Assembly: GCA_026399875.1 (NCBI GenBank) | Contig: JAPLQF010000014.1 | Coordinates: 32,085 to 96,084, forward strand | Reading direction: 5' to 3' | DNA: 64,000 nucleotides | Source: Burkholderiales bacterium | Lineage (GTDB): Bacteria; Pseudomonadota; Gammaproteobacteria; Burkholderiales; Burkholderiaceae_E | Notes under the pieces: model-generated | Told to the model about the DNA's origin: nothing | The model's input: only the letters and a program-made list of their open reading frames with translations | Database searches by the model: none | Program-made: the position numbers and the translations under genes | Part shown: piece after piece, positions 53,227-62,244 of the stretch | Layout of the letters: each line of letters opens with the position of its first letter | Position numbering within the stretch: the stretch's first letter is position 1

Positions 53227-54168
53227 ATGAATTCGCCTGTCACGCCGTCCGCCGGCTCCCCCGCCAAGCCGCCTGTCGGCGAACCTGCCAAGCCGTCCGC
53301 CGGCGACCCCGATATGTCTTCCCCACCGCGTCACGCCGCCAGCCTCGTGCTGCTGCGTGATGCGCCCGAGGGCCTGCAGGTGCTGCTGCTCGAGCGGCCC
53401 CGCGAAGACAACGTGCTCTCAGGCGCCCATGTGTTTCCGGGCGGCAAACTCGATGCCGACGATTCGCTCGAGTCGTCGCTGCAACGCTTCGATGCCGAAC
53501 TGGGTAGCCTGCATGCCCGTCTGGGTGAACCTGAACTCGACATCATCGAGTCCTGTGCGCTGTTCATGGCAGCAGTGCGCGAGGCGTTCGAGGAGTCGGG
53601 GCTGCTGCTGGTGCGCGGTGCCGACGAAGCACTGGCGGCCCGGGCACGGGCGATGCGGCATGAAGGCCGCGCGTTTTCCGAGATCCTCCACAGCCTTGAT
53701 CTGAGCCTCGATGCGCTGTCGATGCATCCCTGGTCGCGATGGGTCACTCCGAAGACATCGACGATGATGCGTCGCCGCTTCGATACCCGATTTTTTGTCG
53801 CCTGCCTGCCGCAGGGCCAGCAGATCAGCACCGATGCCCGTGAGGTTGTCTCGGCCAAGTGGCTCGCGCCGCGAGATGCCCTTGAGCGCTACTGGGCCGG
53901 CGAGATCGAGATGGCCGGGCCTCAGATCATGACGCTTGCCCATCTGTCGCGCTATGCCGATGTCGACCAGGTGATGCGCGATGCCGCCACGCGTACGCCG
54001 CCGATTATTCGGCCCGAACCGATCGATACCGAACATGGCCGGATGATCTGTTATCCCGGCGATCCGGCGCATCCGGTGGCGCAGCGAGCCATGCCAGGGC
54101 CGACCCGGATGCTGGTCGACGGTCGTCGATATGGCCCGCTCGAGGGCTTCGACGCCTTTTTTTCCTGA
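53227..54168 (+). CDS. Nudix hydrolase, NUDT19-like (probable CoA diphosphatase)
   Basis: The 313-residue protein has a Nudix box split by an insertion. FPGG is at residues 70–73 and REAFEESG at 118–125, about 30 residues further apart than normal. Such an insertion is the mark of NUDT19/RP2-type hydrolases that cleave CoA and acyl-CoA to phosphopantetheine products, which fits the acyl-CoA genes around it. Residues 7–30 are three 8-residue Pro/Ala/Gly repeats. The start is uncertain: 53227 has no proper spacing to a ribosome-binding site, and MSSPPRH at 53314 is possible. Confidence 0.78.
   Translation: MNSPVTPSAGSPAKPPVGEPAKPSAGDPDMSSPPRHAASLVLLRDAPEGLQVLLLERPREDNVLSGAHVFPGGKLDADDSLESSLQRFDAELGSLHARLGEPELDIIESCALFMAAVREAFEESGLLLVRGADEALAARARAMRHEGRAFSEILHSLDLSLDALSMHPWSRWVTPKTSTMMRRRFDTRFFVACLPQGQQISTDAREVVSAKWLAPRDALERYWAGEIEMAGPQIMTLAHLSRYADVDQVMRDAATRTPPIIRPEPIDTEHGRMICYPGDPAHPVAQRAMPGPTRMLVDGRRYGPLEGFDAFFS
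53245..53316 (+). repeat. Three degenerate 24-bp repeats at the start of the Nudix gene
   Basis: Each 24-bp unit encodes a Pro-x-x-Gly-x-Pro-x-x octapeptide (PSAGSPAK, PPVGEPAK, PSAGDPDM). Confidence 0.7.
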
Positions 54169-54251
54169 GTCGACCTGCCTGAGCAGACGACCAGGGCTTC
54201 GTCCCGTTTTTCGCAGGGCCGGCGCTTGGCCCTCGACCAGGAGTGAATGAC

Positions 54252-55328
54252 ATGACAGCACACAAGATCGCGGTGATTCCGGGTGACGGCATCGGCAATG
54301 AAGTCGTGCCGCAGGGCCTGCGGGTCCTCGAAATCGCGGCGAGCCGATTTGGAATCGACCTGGCCTTCGATCACTTCGATTTTGCGAGCTGCGACTACTA
54401 CGCGCGCCACGGCACCATGATGCCCGCCGACTGGAAAGATCGGATCGGCGGCCATGACGCGATCTATTTCGGCGCGGTCGGCTGGCCCGAAAAGGTACCC
54501 GACCATATTTCGCTGTGGGGTTCGCTGCTGCTGTTTCGCCGCGAGTTCGACCAGTACGTCAATCTGCGGCCGGTGCGTCTGATTGCGGGGGTGCCGTGTC
54601 CGCTGGTCGGGCGCAAGCCGGGCGACATCGACTTTTATGTGGTGCGTGAAAACACCGAGGGCGAATACAGCTCGATCGGCGGCAGAGCCTTTCCCGGCAC
54701 CGACCGTGAAGTGGTCCTCCAGGAATCGGTGTTCACCCGTCACGGCACCGACCGGATCATCCGCTTTGCCTTTGAGCTGGCCAAAAAGCGCAAGAAGCAG
54801 CTCACTTCTGCCACCAAGTCGAATGGCATCTTCATTTCGATGCCCTACTGGGACGAGCGGGTCGAGGCGGTCTCGGCGGACTATCCCGATGTGGCGGTCA
54901 AGAAGTTCCATATCGACATCCTGAGCGCCCATTTCGTGCGCAACCCGCACTGGTTCGATGTGGTGGTGGCGAGCAATCTTTTCGGCGATATCCTCTCCGA
55001 CCTTGGTCCGGCCTGCACAGGCACGATCGCGATTGCGCCCTCTGCCAACATCAACCCCGAGCGCACCTTTCCGTCGCTCTTCGAGCCGGTGCACGGGTCG
55101 GCCCCCGACATCTACGGCAAGGGCATCGCCAATCCGATCGGCCAGATCTGGTCGGGGGCGATGATGCTCGATCACCTTGGGTATCCGAAGGCCCACGACG
55201 CGATCGTCAAGGCCATCGAAACCGTGACCGAACACGGGCCACGGACGCCCGACATGGGCGGACAGGCCACGACCGACGATGTGGGCCGGGCGATTGCGGA
55301 TGCGCTGAAAAGTCAGTCCCTGGCCTGA
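54252..55328 (+). CDS. ttuC: Tartrate dehydrogenase/decarboxylase (isopropylmalate dehydrogenase family)
   Basis: The 358-residue enzyme begins KIAVIPGDGIGNEVVPQGL and has the dinucleotide/metal region FYVVRENTEGEYSSIGG near residue 130, TSATKSNG and the metal-binding DILSDL. FASCDYYARHGTMMP and the HISLWGSLL segment distinguish tartrate/malate-type (TtuC, DmlA) from leucine-pathway enzymes. It uses NAD with Mn/Mg to oxidise or decarboxylate tartrate. The ATG at 54252 has AGGAG eight bases upstream; GTG at 54243 is less likely. It begins a small tartrate/glycerate cluster. Confidence 0.88.
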   Translation: MTAHKIAVIPGDGIGNEVVPQGLRVLEIAASRFGIDLAFDHFDFASCDYYARHGTMMPADWKDRIGGHDAIYFGAVGWPEKVPDHISLWGSLLLFRREFDQYVNLRPVRLIAGVPCPLVGRKPGDIDFYVVRENTEGEYSSIGGRAFPGTDREVVLQESVFTRHGTDRIIRFAFELAKKRKKQLTSATKSNGIFISMPYWDERVEAVSADYPDVAVKKFHIDILSAHFVRNPHWFDVVVASNLFGDILSDLGPACTGTIAIAPSANINPERTFPSLFEPVHGSAPDIYGKGIANPIGQIWSGAMMLDHLGYPKAHDAIVKAIETVTEHGPRTPDMGGQATTDDVGRAIADALKSQSLA

Positions 55329-55447
55329 CCCCTGCCCGCCAGCCTTGTCCGGCGGCGACCGAAAGCCCGTGTCTGGCGTGACGATTTGTCGGGCCTTCGA
55401 GCAATCGTGGCGGTAAGATCGCGGACCGGATTCAACCAGGAGAACTT

Positions 55448-56431
55448 ATGAAATTCGCCCAACTGCTCGGCGGGGTGACCTTTGCGGTCGCGGCTGCGAC
55501 GCTTGCCGCCCCCGCCGCAGCGCAAAGCTATCCCACGCGCCCTGTCACCATCGTCGTTCCTTTCGCCCCGGGCGGCCCGACCGACATCGTCGCCCGAAGC
55601 CTGGGCCAGGCGATGGAAAAATCGCTTGGCGGCACTGTCGTCGTCGAAAACAAGCCAGGTGCCGGTGGCACGCTGGCGGTGGCCGACGTGGCGCGCGCGC
55701 CGGCTGACGGTTATCGGGTGCTGGTGCATCACATCGGGATGTCGACCGCACCGGCGCTTTACCGCAAGCTGCCCTTCGATCCGCTCAAGGATTTCGAGTA
55801 CATCGGCCTGATCAACGCTGTGCCGATGACCCTGCTCGTTCGCCCGGGCTTGCCGGTGAATTCGGTCAAGGAGCTCGCCGCCTATGTGAAGGCCAACCGC
55901 GACAAGGTGACGCTGGCCAATGCCGGGCTGGGCGCGGCCTCGCACCTGTGCGGGCTGCTCTTTCAACAGGCGATCGCGACCGACCTGACCACGGTGCCCT
56001 ACAAGGGTACGGCTCCGGCGATGGCTGATCTGCTGGGCGGACAGGTCGACATCCTGTGCGACCAGACCACCCAGACCACGCCGCAGATCCTGTCGGGCAA
56101 GCTGCGCGCCCTGGCGATCACCTCGCCGCGACGAATCGAGACGCTCAAGGACGTGCCGACGGCCGCCGAAGCGGGTCTGCCCGGCTTCGAACTGTCGGTC
56201 TGGCACGGCATGTATGCGCCCAAGGGCACGCCCAAGCCGGTGGTCGACAAGATCGTCGCCTCGATGCAGGCTGCACTGAAGGATCCGGATCTGGTCAAGC
56301 GCTTCACCGACCTGGGTTCGGTGATCGAGTCGCCCGAGCGGCAGACGCCGGATGCGCTGTCCAGGTACCTGAAATCCGAGATCGACAAGTGGGCGCCGAT
56401 CATCAAGAAGGCCGGTGAATACGCCGACTGA
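55448..56431 (+). CDS. Bug family (TctC-like) periplasmic substrate-binding protein
   Basis: The 327-residue precursor has a signal peptide ending APAAAQ, then SYPTRPVTIVVPFAPGGPTDIVAR, the standard Bug start. A caggaga site lies before the ATG. It is placed between a tartrate dehydrogenase and a glycerate kinase, so tartrate, glycerate or a related hydroxy acid is the likely ligand. As with the other Bug gene, no TctAB membrane components are nearby. Confidence 0.9.
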   Translation: MKFAQLLGGVTFAVAAATLAAPAAAQSYPTRPVTIVVPFAPGGPTDIVARSLGQAMEKSLGGTVVVENKPGAGGTLAVADVARAPADGYRVLVHHIGMSTAPALYRKLPFDPLKDFEYIGLINAVPMTLLVRPGLPVNSVKELAAYVKANRDKVTLANAGLGAASHLCGLLFQQAIATDLTTVPYKGTAPAMADLLGGQVDILCDQTTQTTPQILSGKLRALAITSPRRIETLKDVPTAAEAGLPGFELSVWHGMYAPKGTPKPVVDKIVASMQAALKDPDLVKRFTDLGSVIESPERQTPDALSRYLKSEIDKWAPIIKKAGEYAD

Positions 56432-57707
56432 GGATCACGCTGATCGACTGCGGCTGATCGACAGCTTCACCGCTGCGGTCGCCGCGGCCGACCCGCTGCG
56501 GATTCTCGCGGCACATCTTCCCGAGCCGCCCGCCGGCCGCACCCTGGTGGTCGGCGCGGGCAAGGCGGCCGCGTCGATGGCCCGCGCAGTCGAACTCGCC
56601 TGGCCCCGTCCGGACAGGCTGTCCGGTCGAGTCATCACCCGCTACGAACATGGCTTGCCGACCGAGCGCATCGATGTCATCGAGGCCGGACATCCGGTGC
56701 CCGACGAGGCCGGCGAGCAGGCGGCGGCATCGATTCTCGGCGATGCGGCGACCCTGAATGGCGATGACCTCCTGCTGGTACTGGTCTCGGGAGGCGGCTC
56801 GAGCCTGCTCTCGCTGCCGGTCGCAGGCATTTCGATGGCCGATCTCAAGTCTTTGACCCGCCAGCTGCTGGCCAGTGGCGCGCCGATCCAGGACATGAAT
56901 CTGGTTCGCAAGCATCTGTCGCGCATCCAGGGCGGGCGATTGGCCCAGGCGACACGCGCCCGGGTCTGCGCGCTGGTGATCTCGGATGTCGCCGGCGACG
57001 ATGTGTCGGCGATCGCCTCGGGGCCCTGCGCCCCTGATCCCACCACTTATCGGCAGGCGATTGATGTGATGGCGCGCTGGCGGGTCGTGCCACCCGCCAG
57101 CATTGCAGGCCATCTCGAGCGGGGTGCGCGCGGCGAGGTGGACGAGACGCCCAAACCGGGTGATCCGCTCTTTGCGCGGGTCGATAATCGCCTGATTGCC
57201 ACGGCCCATCGCAGCCTCGAAGCGGGTGCGCAGGTCTTCGAGCAGGCCGGCATCCGGGCGGTGATCCTGGGCGATACCGTGACCGGCGAGGCTCGCGAGG
57301 TGGCCCAGGTGATGGCTGCGCTGGTGCGCGAAATCCGTGGCCATGGGCAGCCGTTTGCGCCGCCGGTGGCGCTGCTGTCGGGTGGCGAATGCACGGTGAC
57401 GCTGCGCGGCAAGGGTCGGGGCGGGCGGTGCGCCGAGTTTTTGCTGGCGCTGCTGGCGCAACTCGGCGATGACCATCGGGTCCATGCGATCGCAGCCGAT
57501 ACCGATGGCATCGACGGTGTCGAAAGCAATGCCGGCGCGCTGATCATGCCCGACAGTCTGGCGCGTGCAAGGGCGCTTGGCCTCGACGCCAACCGCTATC
57601 TCGACGATAACGATGCCTGGGGGTTTTTCTCGGCCCTGGGCGATCTGGTGAGCACCGGCCCGACCCGTACCAACGTCAACGACTACCGGGCGATCGTGCT
57701 GCGCTGA
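56415..57707 (+). CDS. ttuD: Glycerate 2-kinase (MOFRL family; TtuD/GckA-like)
   Basis: The 430-residue protein has VVGAGKAAASMARAVE near residue 46, the LVLVSGGGSSLLSLP loop, LVRKHLSRIQGGRLA and the C-terminal MOFRL region (GGRCAEFLLALLAQL, AADTDGIDG). This family phosphorylates D-glycerate at C2; older annotations call it hydroxypyruvate reductase. It would bring tartrate-derived glycerate into glycolysis. The start is GTG at 56415 and overlaps the receptor gene by 17 bp, so translation is coupled. Confidence 0.9.
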   Translation: MNTPTEDHADRLRLIDSFTAAVAAADPLRILAAHLPEPPAGRTLVVGAGKAAASMARAVELAWPRPDRLSGRVITRYEHGLPTERIDVIEAGHPVPDEAGEQAAASILGDAATLNGDDLLLVLVSGGGSSLLSLPVAGISMADLKSLTRQLLASGAPIQDMNLVRKHLSRIQGGRLAQATRARVCALVISDVAGDDVSAIASGPCAPDPTTYRQAIDVMARWRVVPPASIAGHLERGARGEVDETPKPGDPLFARVDNRLIATAHRSLEAGAQVFEQAGIRAVILGDTVTGEAREVAQVMAALVREIRGHGQPFAPPVALLSGGECTVTLRGKGRGGRCAEFLLALLAQLGDDHRVHAIAADTDGIDGVESNAGALIMPDSLARARALGLDANRYLDDNDAWGFFSALGDLVSTGPTRTNVNDYRAIVLR

Positions 57708-57756
57708 TGCCGGCGATTTGCAGATCGTCATGCCTGAGACCGGCTGGCGCGGGCGA

Positions 57757-58881
57757 ATGAATCGGCCGATTCATCTGCTGGTCTGCATCAGTTCGCACGG
57801 CTGGGGGCATCTCTCCCAGACCGTGCCGATCGTTGCCGCATTGCGCTCGCGTGTACCGGGCCTGCGCATCACGGTGCGCACCGGGCTTGATGCCAATGTC
57901 GTTCGCGAGCGTTTCAGGGTAGTGGGCCAGCCCGCACCCGATGTGCTGCCTGATCGCAGCGATTTCGGCTTCGAGATGCATGATGCGATCACCATCGACG
58001 ACCAGCGCAGCATGGCCCGTTATGCCGCGCTGCATGCCGATGCCGCATGGCTTGATCGTGAACGCGACAGTCTGCGGGCGCTGGGTGTCGACGCGGTCAT
58101 TGCCAACGTCGGTTACATGCCGCTGGCGGCGGCTGCCTCGCTTGGCTTGCCGTCCTTTGGGGTGTCTTCGCTCAACTGGGCCGATGTGCTGGCCTCACGG
58201 GCGCATGGTCGAGCTGATGTGATGGCGGTCGCCGAATCGATGCGGCAGGCCTATTCGAAAGCCGATCGTCTGTTCGCGCTGGTACCGGGTATGCCTTTCG
58301 ATGGATTCGAGCGGCGGGTGTGGGCGGCGCCGATCGCCCGCCGTGGGCGCGCCGATCGTGCCGGGCTGCGCAAGGCCCTCGGCGTGCCGGCAGCACAGCG
58401 GATCATGATGGTTGCCTTCGGCGGGCTGCCGATGGCCTTCGATACGGCGCGCTGGCAGTTGCCGGCGGGCTGGAGTGCAGTGATGCTCACGCAAGCCACG
58501 GTCGAAACACCGACGGTCATTGCGGCCGAGCGTCTCGGCTGGGACTACATCGACCTGCTGGCGTCCTGTGATCTGCTGGTCGCCAAGCCGGGCTATGGCA
58601 CCTTCGCCGAGGCCGGCTTTGCGTCGCGCGACACCCTGGCCGTGCCGCGTGATGATTGGCCTGAAGCCCCCTGGCTGATCGACTGGCTCGCGCAACATGC
58701 ACGCTGCGCCACCATCGCTTTGCCCGATCTGCGCGCGGGGCGTTTCGAGGCCGGCTTGGCCGCGATTGCGCGGCAGCCAGCGCGCGTCGCGGCCGACGGC
58801 GACGGCGCCGCCGAGATTGCCGATCAGATTGTGGCGGTCATTGCCGAGCGCCAGTCGGGCGGCAGGCCGGCAATACTTTGA
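57757..58881 (+). CDS. GT-B-like protein, possible glycosyltransferase
   Basis: The 374-residue protein starts NRPIHLLVCISSHGWGHLSQTVPIVAAL. This His-Gly-x-Gly-His loop is like those of MurG-type GT-B enzymes and of the N-terminal domain of L-arabinokinases. A C-terminal half follows with MMVAFGGLPMAFD, then KPGYGTFAEAGFASRDTLAVPR, which looks like a nucleotide-sugar site. It follows the glycerate kinase by 49 bp. The acceptor and donor are unknown. Start at 57757, with a longer version from 57718 possible. Confidence 0.65.
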   Translation: MNRPIHLLVCISSHGWGHLSQTVPIVAALRSRVPGLRITVRTGLDANVVRERFRVVGQPAPDVLPDRSDFGFEMHDAITIDDQRSMARYAALHADAAWLDRERDSLRALGVDAVIANVGYMPLAAAASLGLPSFGVSSLNWADVLASRAHGRADVMAVAESMRQAYSKADRLFALVPGMPFDGFERRVWAAPIARRGRADRAGLRKALGVPAAQRIMMVAFGGLPMAFDTARWQLPAGWSAVMLTQATVETPTVIAAERLGWDYIDLLASCDLLVAKPGYGTFAEAGFASRDTLAVPRDDWPEAPWLIDWLAQHARCATIALPDLRAGRFEAGLAAIARQPARVAADGDGAAEIADQIVAVIAERQSGGRPAIL

Positions 58882-58964
58882 CCGGTTGGTGAGCTGGCGT
58901 CAGTGGTGCACTGCTGCCTGAGTGTCATGGGAGAATCCGGTTTCCTCTCTCGCCCCCGACAGCC

Positions 58965-60020
58965 ATGGACACCCTGACACTGATCCGCCCTGACGACTGG
59001 CATCTGCATCTGCGTGACGGCGCCGCGCTGGAGGCAGTGGTGGGTGCCACTGCCCGCCAGTTCGCGCGAGCCATCGTGATGCCCAACCTCAAGCCGCCGG
59101 TCACCACCGTGGCGCAGGCAATGGCCTATCGCGAACGTATCCTGGCCGCGCTCGGCAAGGCGGTGGTGGCCGACCCGGCCTGTGCCGGCTTCGAGCCGCT
59201 GATGACGCTCTACCTCACCGACCGGACTTCGCCTGATGAGATCGTGCTTGCGCGGGCCTCGGGGCAGGTCCATGCCGTCAAGCTCTATCCGGCCGGTGCC
59301 ACCACCAACTCGGATGCCGGCGTCAGTTCGGTGGCCGCAGTGCATCCCGCGCTCGAAGCCATGCAGCGTGAAGGCCTGCCCCTGCTGATCCACGGCGAGG
59401 TGGTCGATGCGAGCGTCGATATCTTCGATCGTGAAGCGGTCTTCATCGAGACGGTGCTCGAGCCTTTGCGGCGCGACTTTCCCGCGCTGCGAATCGTGTT
59501 CGAGCACATCACCACCCGCGAGGCGGCGCAGTATGTGGCACAGGCCAGTGGCCCGATCGCGGCAACCATCACCGCGCACCACCTTCTCTACGAGCGCAAC
59601 GCGCTCTTCATCGGCGGTATCCGGCCGCACTGGTATTGCCTGCCGGTCCTCAAGCGCGAGGTGCATCGGCGCGCCCTGCTCGAGGCGGCCACCAGCGGCA
59701 GCACACGCTTTTTTCTTGGCACCGACAGCGCCCCTCACGCCAGGCATCTCAAGGAGAACGCCTGCGGTTGCGCCGGCTGCTACACCGCGCCGCACGCGCT
59801 CGAGCTCTATGCAGCGGCCTTCGAATCGGTTGGCGCACTCGATCGCCTCGAGGGCTTCGCAAGTTTCTTCGGGCCCGATTTTTATGGATTGGCGCGCAAT
59901 ACCGCGCGCATCACCCTTAATCGCCAGACCTGGACGGTGCCCGATGTCCTGCCGCTGGGTGACGACACCATCGTGCCGCTTGCAGCGGGTGAGCCGCTTG
60001 CCTGGCGTCTTGCCGACTGA
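58965..60020 (+). CDS. pyrC: Dihydroorotase
   Basis: The 351-residue class II dihydroorotase has the zinc ligands in DWHLHLRDG (residues 11–19), NLKPPVTT, the carboxylated lysine in [15 protein letters not shown] near residue 104, [17 protein letters not shown] and GTDSAPH. It closes carbamoyl-aspartate to dihydroorotate in pyrimidine synthesis. It is followed directly by a DUF3025 gene, a usual neighbour in betaproteobacteria. Confidence 0.96.
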   Translation: MDTLTLIRPDDWHLHLRDGAALEAVVGATARQFARAIVMPNLKPPVTTVAQAMAYRERILAALGKAVVADPACAGFEPLMTLYLTDRTSPDEIVLARASGQVHAVKLYPAGATTNSDAGVSSVAAVHPALEAMQREGLPLLIHGEVVDASVDIFDREAVFIETVLEPLRRDFPALRIVFEHITTREAAQYVAQASGPIAATITAHHLLYERNALFIGGIRPHWYCLPVLKREVHRRALLEAATSGSTRFFLGTDSAPHARHLKENACGCAGCYTAPHALELYAAAFESVGALDRLEGFASFFGPDFYGLARNTARITLNRQTWTVPDVLPLGDDTIVPLAAGEPLAWRLAD

Positions 60021-60030
60021 GGTCTTGCCT

Positions 60031-60927
60031 TTGCCGGGGCGCTGGTCTGCCCCGGGTTTCGCGCCTTTCAGGCAACGCCTGGCCGCGCTTGAACCGCTGG
60101 CGAGCGCCGCCCGGCTCGATGTGCTCAACGCCGCCGCCCGCGAGGCCGGCCTTCTCAGCGGATCGGGGCGGGGCCTGCAATTCGTGCCCCAGCCGTCGGC
60201 AATTGCATCGGGCCTGCTGCCATCGGCCTCATCCGAGATGGCCGGCTCCTCCGGGTATGAAGCGCGCATTTTTGACACCGGCGAGGTGCCGACCCGTCTC
60301 AACGGTCCGGGCGAGCGCCATGACCTGTACAACGCGATCGTCTGGCTGACCTTTCCGCGGGCAAAGGCCCGCCTCAATGCGCTGCAGGCTGATCGGCATC
60401 GCTCACTCTCCGGCCGCCACGCTCCCGACGCACCCGGGGTCGGTCATGCTGACGATCGGGCGGGATCGCAGCGGGGTCCGCTGCGCGATGCCGCCACGCT
60501 CTTCGACGAGAACGCTGCCCTCTGGATTGGTCTGGATGCGTCTTTCGAGGCGGCGTTACGGGCCTTCGACTGGCGCGAGCTCTTCGTGCGCCGGCGTGCG
60601 CAACTGGGCGAGTCGGTGCGGCTGATGGTATTCGGCCATGCCTTGCTCGAAAAGCTCGAGTCGCCTTACAAGGCAGTCACCGCCCATGCCTGGCCTCTTC
60701 GCGTACCGGTCGATGCGTCATTGGCCGAGATCGATCTGGCATTGAGCCTGGCGCTCGATGCCCAGACGCTGAGCACCCGCGCTTTTTGCCCGCTGCCGGT
60801 GATGGGCTTTCCCGGCTGGTGTGCGGACAATGCCGATCCCCACTTCTATGACGACCCGACGGTTTTCAGACCCGGGCGTCGGGGCGGCAAATCGGCGTCT
60901 GCGTCAGTTCCGTTTCGATCGCCTTGA
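60031..60927 (+). CDS. DUF3025 family protein
   Basis: About 298 residues match the DUF3025 pattern: LYNAIVWLTFPRAKARLNALQ near residue 100, ATLFDENAALWIG and VFGHALLEKL, ending with FCPLPVMGFPGWCADN. Function unknown. No ATG is available. TTG at 60031 has a GAGG eight bases upstream, which overlaps the pyrC stop; GTG at 59989 is the alternative. The final 24 bp overlap the convergent next gene. Confidence 0.75.
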   Translation: MPGRWSAPGFAPFRQRLAALEPLASAARLDVLNAAAREAGLLSGSGRGLQFVPQPSAIASGLLPSASSEMAGSSGYEARIFDTGEVPTRLNGPGERHDLYNAIVWLTFPRAKARLNALQADRHRSLSGRHAPDAPGVGHADDRAGSQRGPLRDAATLFDENAALWIGLDASFEAALRAFDWRELFVRRRAQLGESVRLMVFGHALLEKLESPYKAVTAHAWPLRVPVDASLAEIDLALSLALDAQTLSTRAFCPLPVMGFPGWCADNADPHFYDDPTVFRPGRRGGKSASASVPFRSP

Positions 60928-61413
60928 TGCCGCAGGGCGCGCGCTCGCCGGCTCAAGACCGATCTCGCGGCTCTCGGCCATCAGCGCGGGCGGCACCATG
61001 ACACGCCAGGTCTGAAGGCTGTTCGGCCGGTCGATGAACCGATAGTTGATCGTCAGTGCGGCCGCGTCAACGCGTTCGGCCGAGGTGATGAAAACCAGAT
61101 TGCGCTGCTCCGGGGTGGCGGTGGTGAAGCGTGTGAGGTCGGGCGCCCGCTCGCCGTCGGGCGCTTCGATCGAGACGATCTCGATGCCAAGCGACGAAAT
61201 CCGCTCACCGGTCGCCGATCCGTAGGGGACGGCGAGTTTCAGACGCTGTCCGCGCTGGGACAGCACGCTCGGCTCACCGAGCTTGATATCCCCTTGCGCG
61301 CCGGCGGCTGGCATTGCGGTCAAGGCAAGCATTGACGCCGTCAGAAGCCCTGCTGAAAGTCGACTGCGACCGCGTTTCGACACGGGTTGTACGTGGTTGA
61401 GGTGCTCAGTCAT
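60904..61413 (-). CDS. Small exported protein with FimV-like N-terminal segment
   Basis: A 169-residue protein with a basic N-terminus, a hydrophobic signal segment (about residues 20–40) ending AAGAQG, and then IKLGEPSVLSQRGQRLKLAVP. That resembles the first exported domain of the pilus/polar protein FimV. The remainder forms predicted strands and ends in a basic Ala/Ser/Arg tail. There is no LysM or long acidic repeat, so it is not a full FimV. Function unknown. Confidence 0.55.
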   Translation of the reverse strand: MTEHLNHVQPVSKRGRSRLSAGLLTASMLALTAMPAAGAQGDIKLGEPSVLSQRGQRLKLAVPYGSATGERISSLGIEIVSIEAPDGERAPDLTRFTTATPEQRNLVFITSAERVDAAALTINYRFIDRPNSLQTWRVMVPPALMAESREIGLEPASARPAASRRSKRN

Positions 61414-61565
61414 GGGGTCGGCTTTCAAAGATTTGTACAGGTCTGCTGCACGAGCGCAGCGCCAAAGCGGCACCTTGTGAGCCTCTCACCGACCGGCGAC
61501 TTGCGCTATCGGTGACTGCCCGCCGGTGATCCGTGATTGCTGAACGGATGTTGCGAGGGTCGGGC

Positions 61566-61571
61566 TAGAAT
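61566..61571 (+). promoter_or_regulatory. -10 box of rnpB
   Basis: TAGAAT ends eight bases before the predicted 5' end of rnpB (61579). A good -35 hexamer is not evident at 16–18 bp spacing. Confidence 0.55.
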
Positions 61572-61578
61572 GGACCCC

Positions 61579-61985
61579 GGAGCGGGTCGGACAGTCGCCG
61601 GGGCATGCAGATGCCCGGGAGGAAGGTCCGGACTCCAGCGGGCAGGGTGCTGGTTAACGGCCAGGCGCAGCAAGCGCGATCGCAGGATCGCGCCCAAGGC
61701 GACGGACAGTGGCACAGAAAACATACCGCCGACGTGACCGGGCAACCGGTTGCGGGCAAGGGTGAAAAGGTGGAGTAAGAGCCCACCGCGGACCTGGTGA
61801 CAGGGACGGCACGCAAAACCCCACCCGGAGCAACACCAAATAGGCACGCGCGCGGCTTGCGCCGCACAGGACGCCCCTCCGAGCGTGCGGGTTGGTGGCT
61901 TGAACCGTCGGGTAACCGGCGGTCTAGAGGAATGACCGTCACGACGGGCAACCGTCGCACAGAATCCGGCCTACAGACCCGCTCC
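61579..61985 (+). ncRNA. rnpB: RNase P RNA component (bacterial type A)
   Basis: The roughly 407-nt RNA has the universal RNase P segments: GAGGAAGGTCCGGACTCC near the 5' end, ACAGAAAACATACCGCC, AGAGCCCACCG, GGTGACAGGGACGGCA, AAACCCCACCCGGAGCAA, and AGAGGAATGACCGTC near the 3' end. GGAGCGGGTC at 61579–61588 pairs with GACCCGCTCC at 61976–61985 to close helix P1, which fixes the ends. It is the catalytic RNA that trims tRNA 5' leaders. Confidence 0.97.
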
Positions 61986-62050
61986 ATCTTCGCGTCGAAC
62001 CTGAGCAATCCCTGTTAAGAGATTGATTCGTAAAGTTTTCAATTCGGCGT

Positions 62051-62066
62051 CTGTACGTTTGTACAG
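62051..62066. promoter_or_regulatory. LexA/SOS-box-like palindrome upstream of mraZ
   Basis: CTGT-N8-ACAG with inner symmetry (CTGTAC-N4-GTACAG) and TA on the 3' flank exactly fits the LexA consensus used by beta- and gammaproteobacteria. It overlaps a TTGTAC -35-like hexamer (62059–62064), about 180 bp upstream of mraZ. Confidence 0.5.
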
Positions 62067-62122
62067 TACTCGCAAAGTTAAGCTAAGTCCTTGTCCTGAT
62101 TGAAAAAAATCCGGTTGAGACC

Positions 62123-62151
62123 TTGACCTTGCCTGCGCTTGTCCGTAAAGT
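62123..62151 (+). promoter_or_regulatory. mraZ (dcw cluster) promoter
   Basis: TTGACC (62123–62128), a 17-bp spacer and TAAAGT (62146–62151) form a good sigma-70 promoter. Transcription would begin near 62158, inside the MraZ box array. Confidence 0.75.
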
Positions 62152-62195
62152 GGGAAAAGGTGCAAAAAAGTGGCGAAGAGTGGGTTTGGTTGCGG
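62151..62195 (+). promoter_or_regulatory. Array of five MraZ boxes
   Basis: TGGGA, TGCAA, TGGCG, TGGGT and TGCGG start at 62151, 62161, 62171, 62181 and 62191, an exact 10-bp period. MraZ binds direct repeats of TGGGN with five-base spacers, so this is its autoregulatory site. Boxes 1, 3 and 4 are closest to consensus. Confidence 0.85.
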
Positions 62196-62244
62196 ATTTG
62201 AGTCGCAATTGAACCTGTAAAGAGGTTTCAGGCAAGGCATGAGC

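Noticed and set aside
61985..62100. Terminator of rnpB
   Set aside because: I could not find a stem followed by a T-run directly after the P1 helix. The A- and T-rich segments at 62030–62040 and 62100–62110 lack adequate stems.
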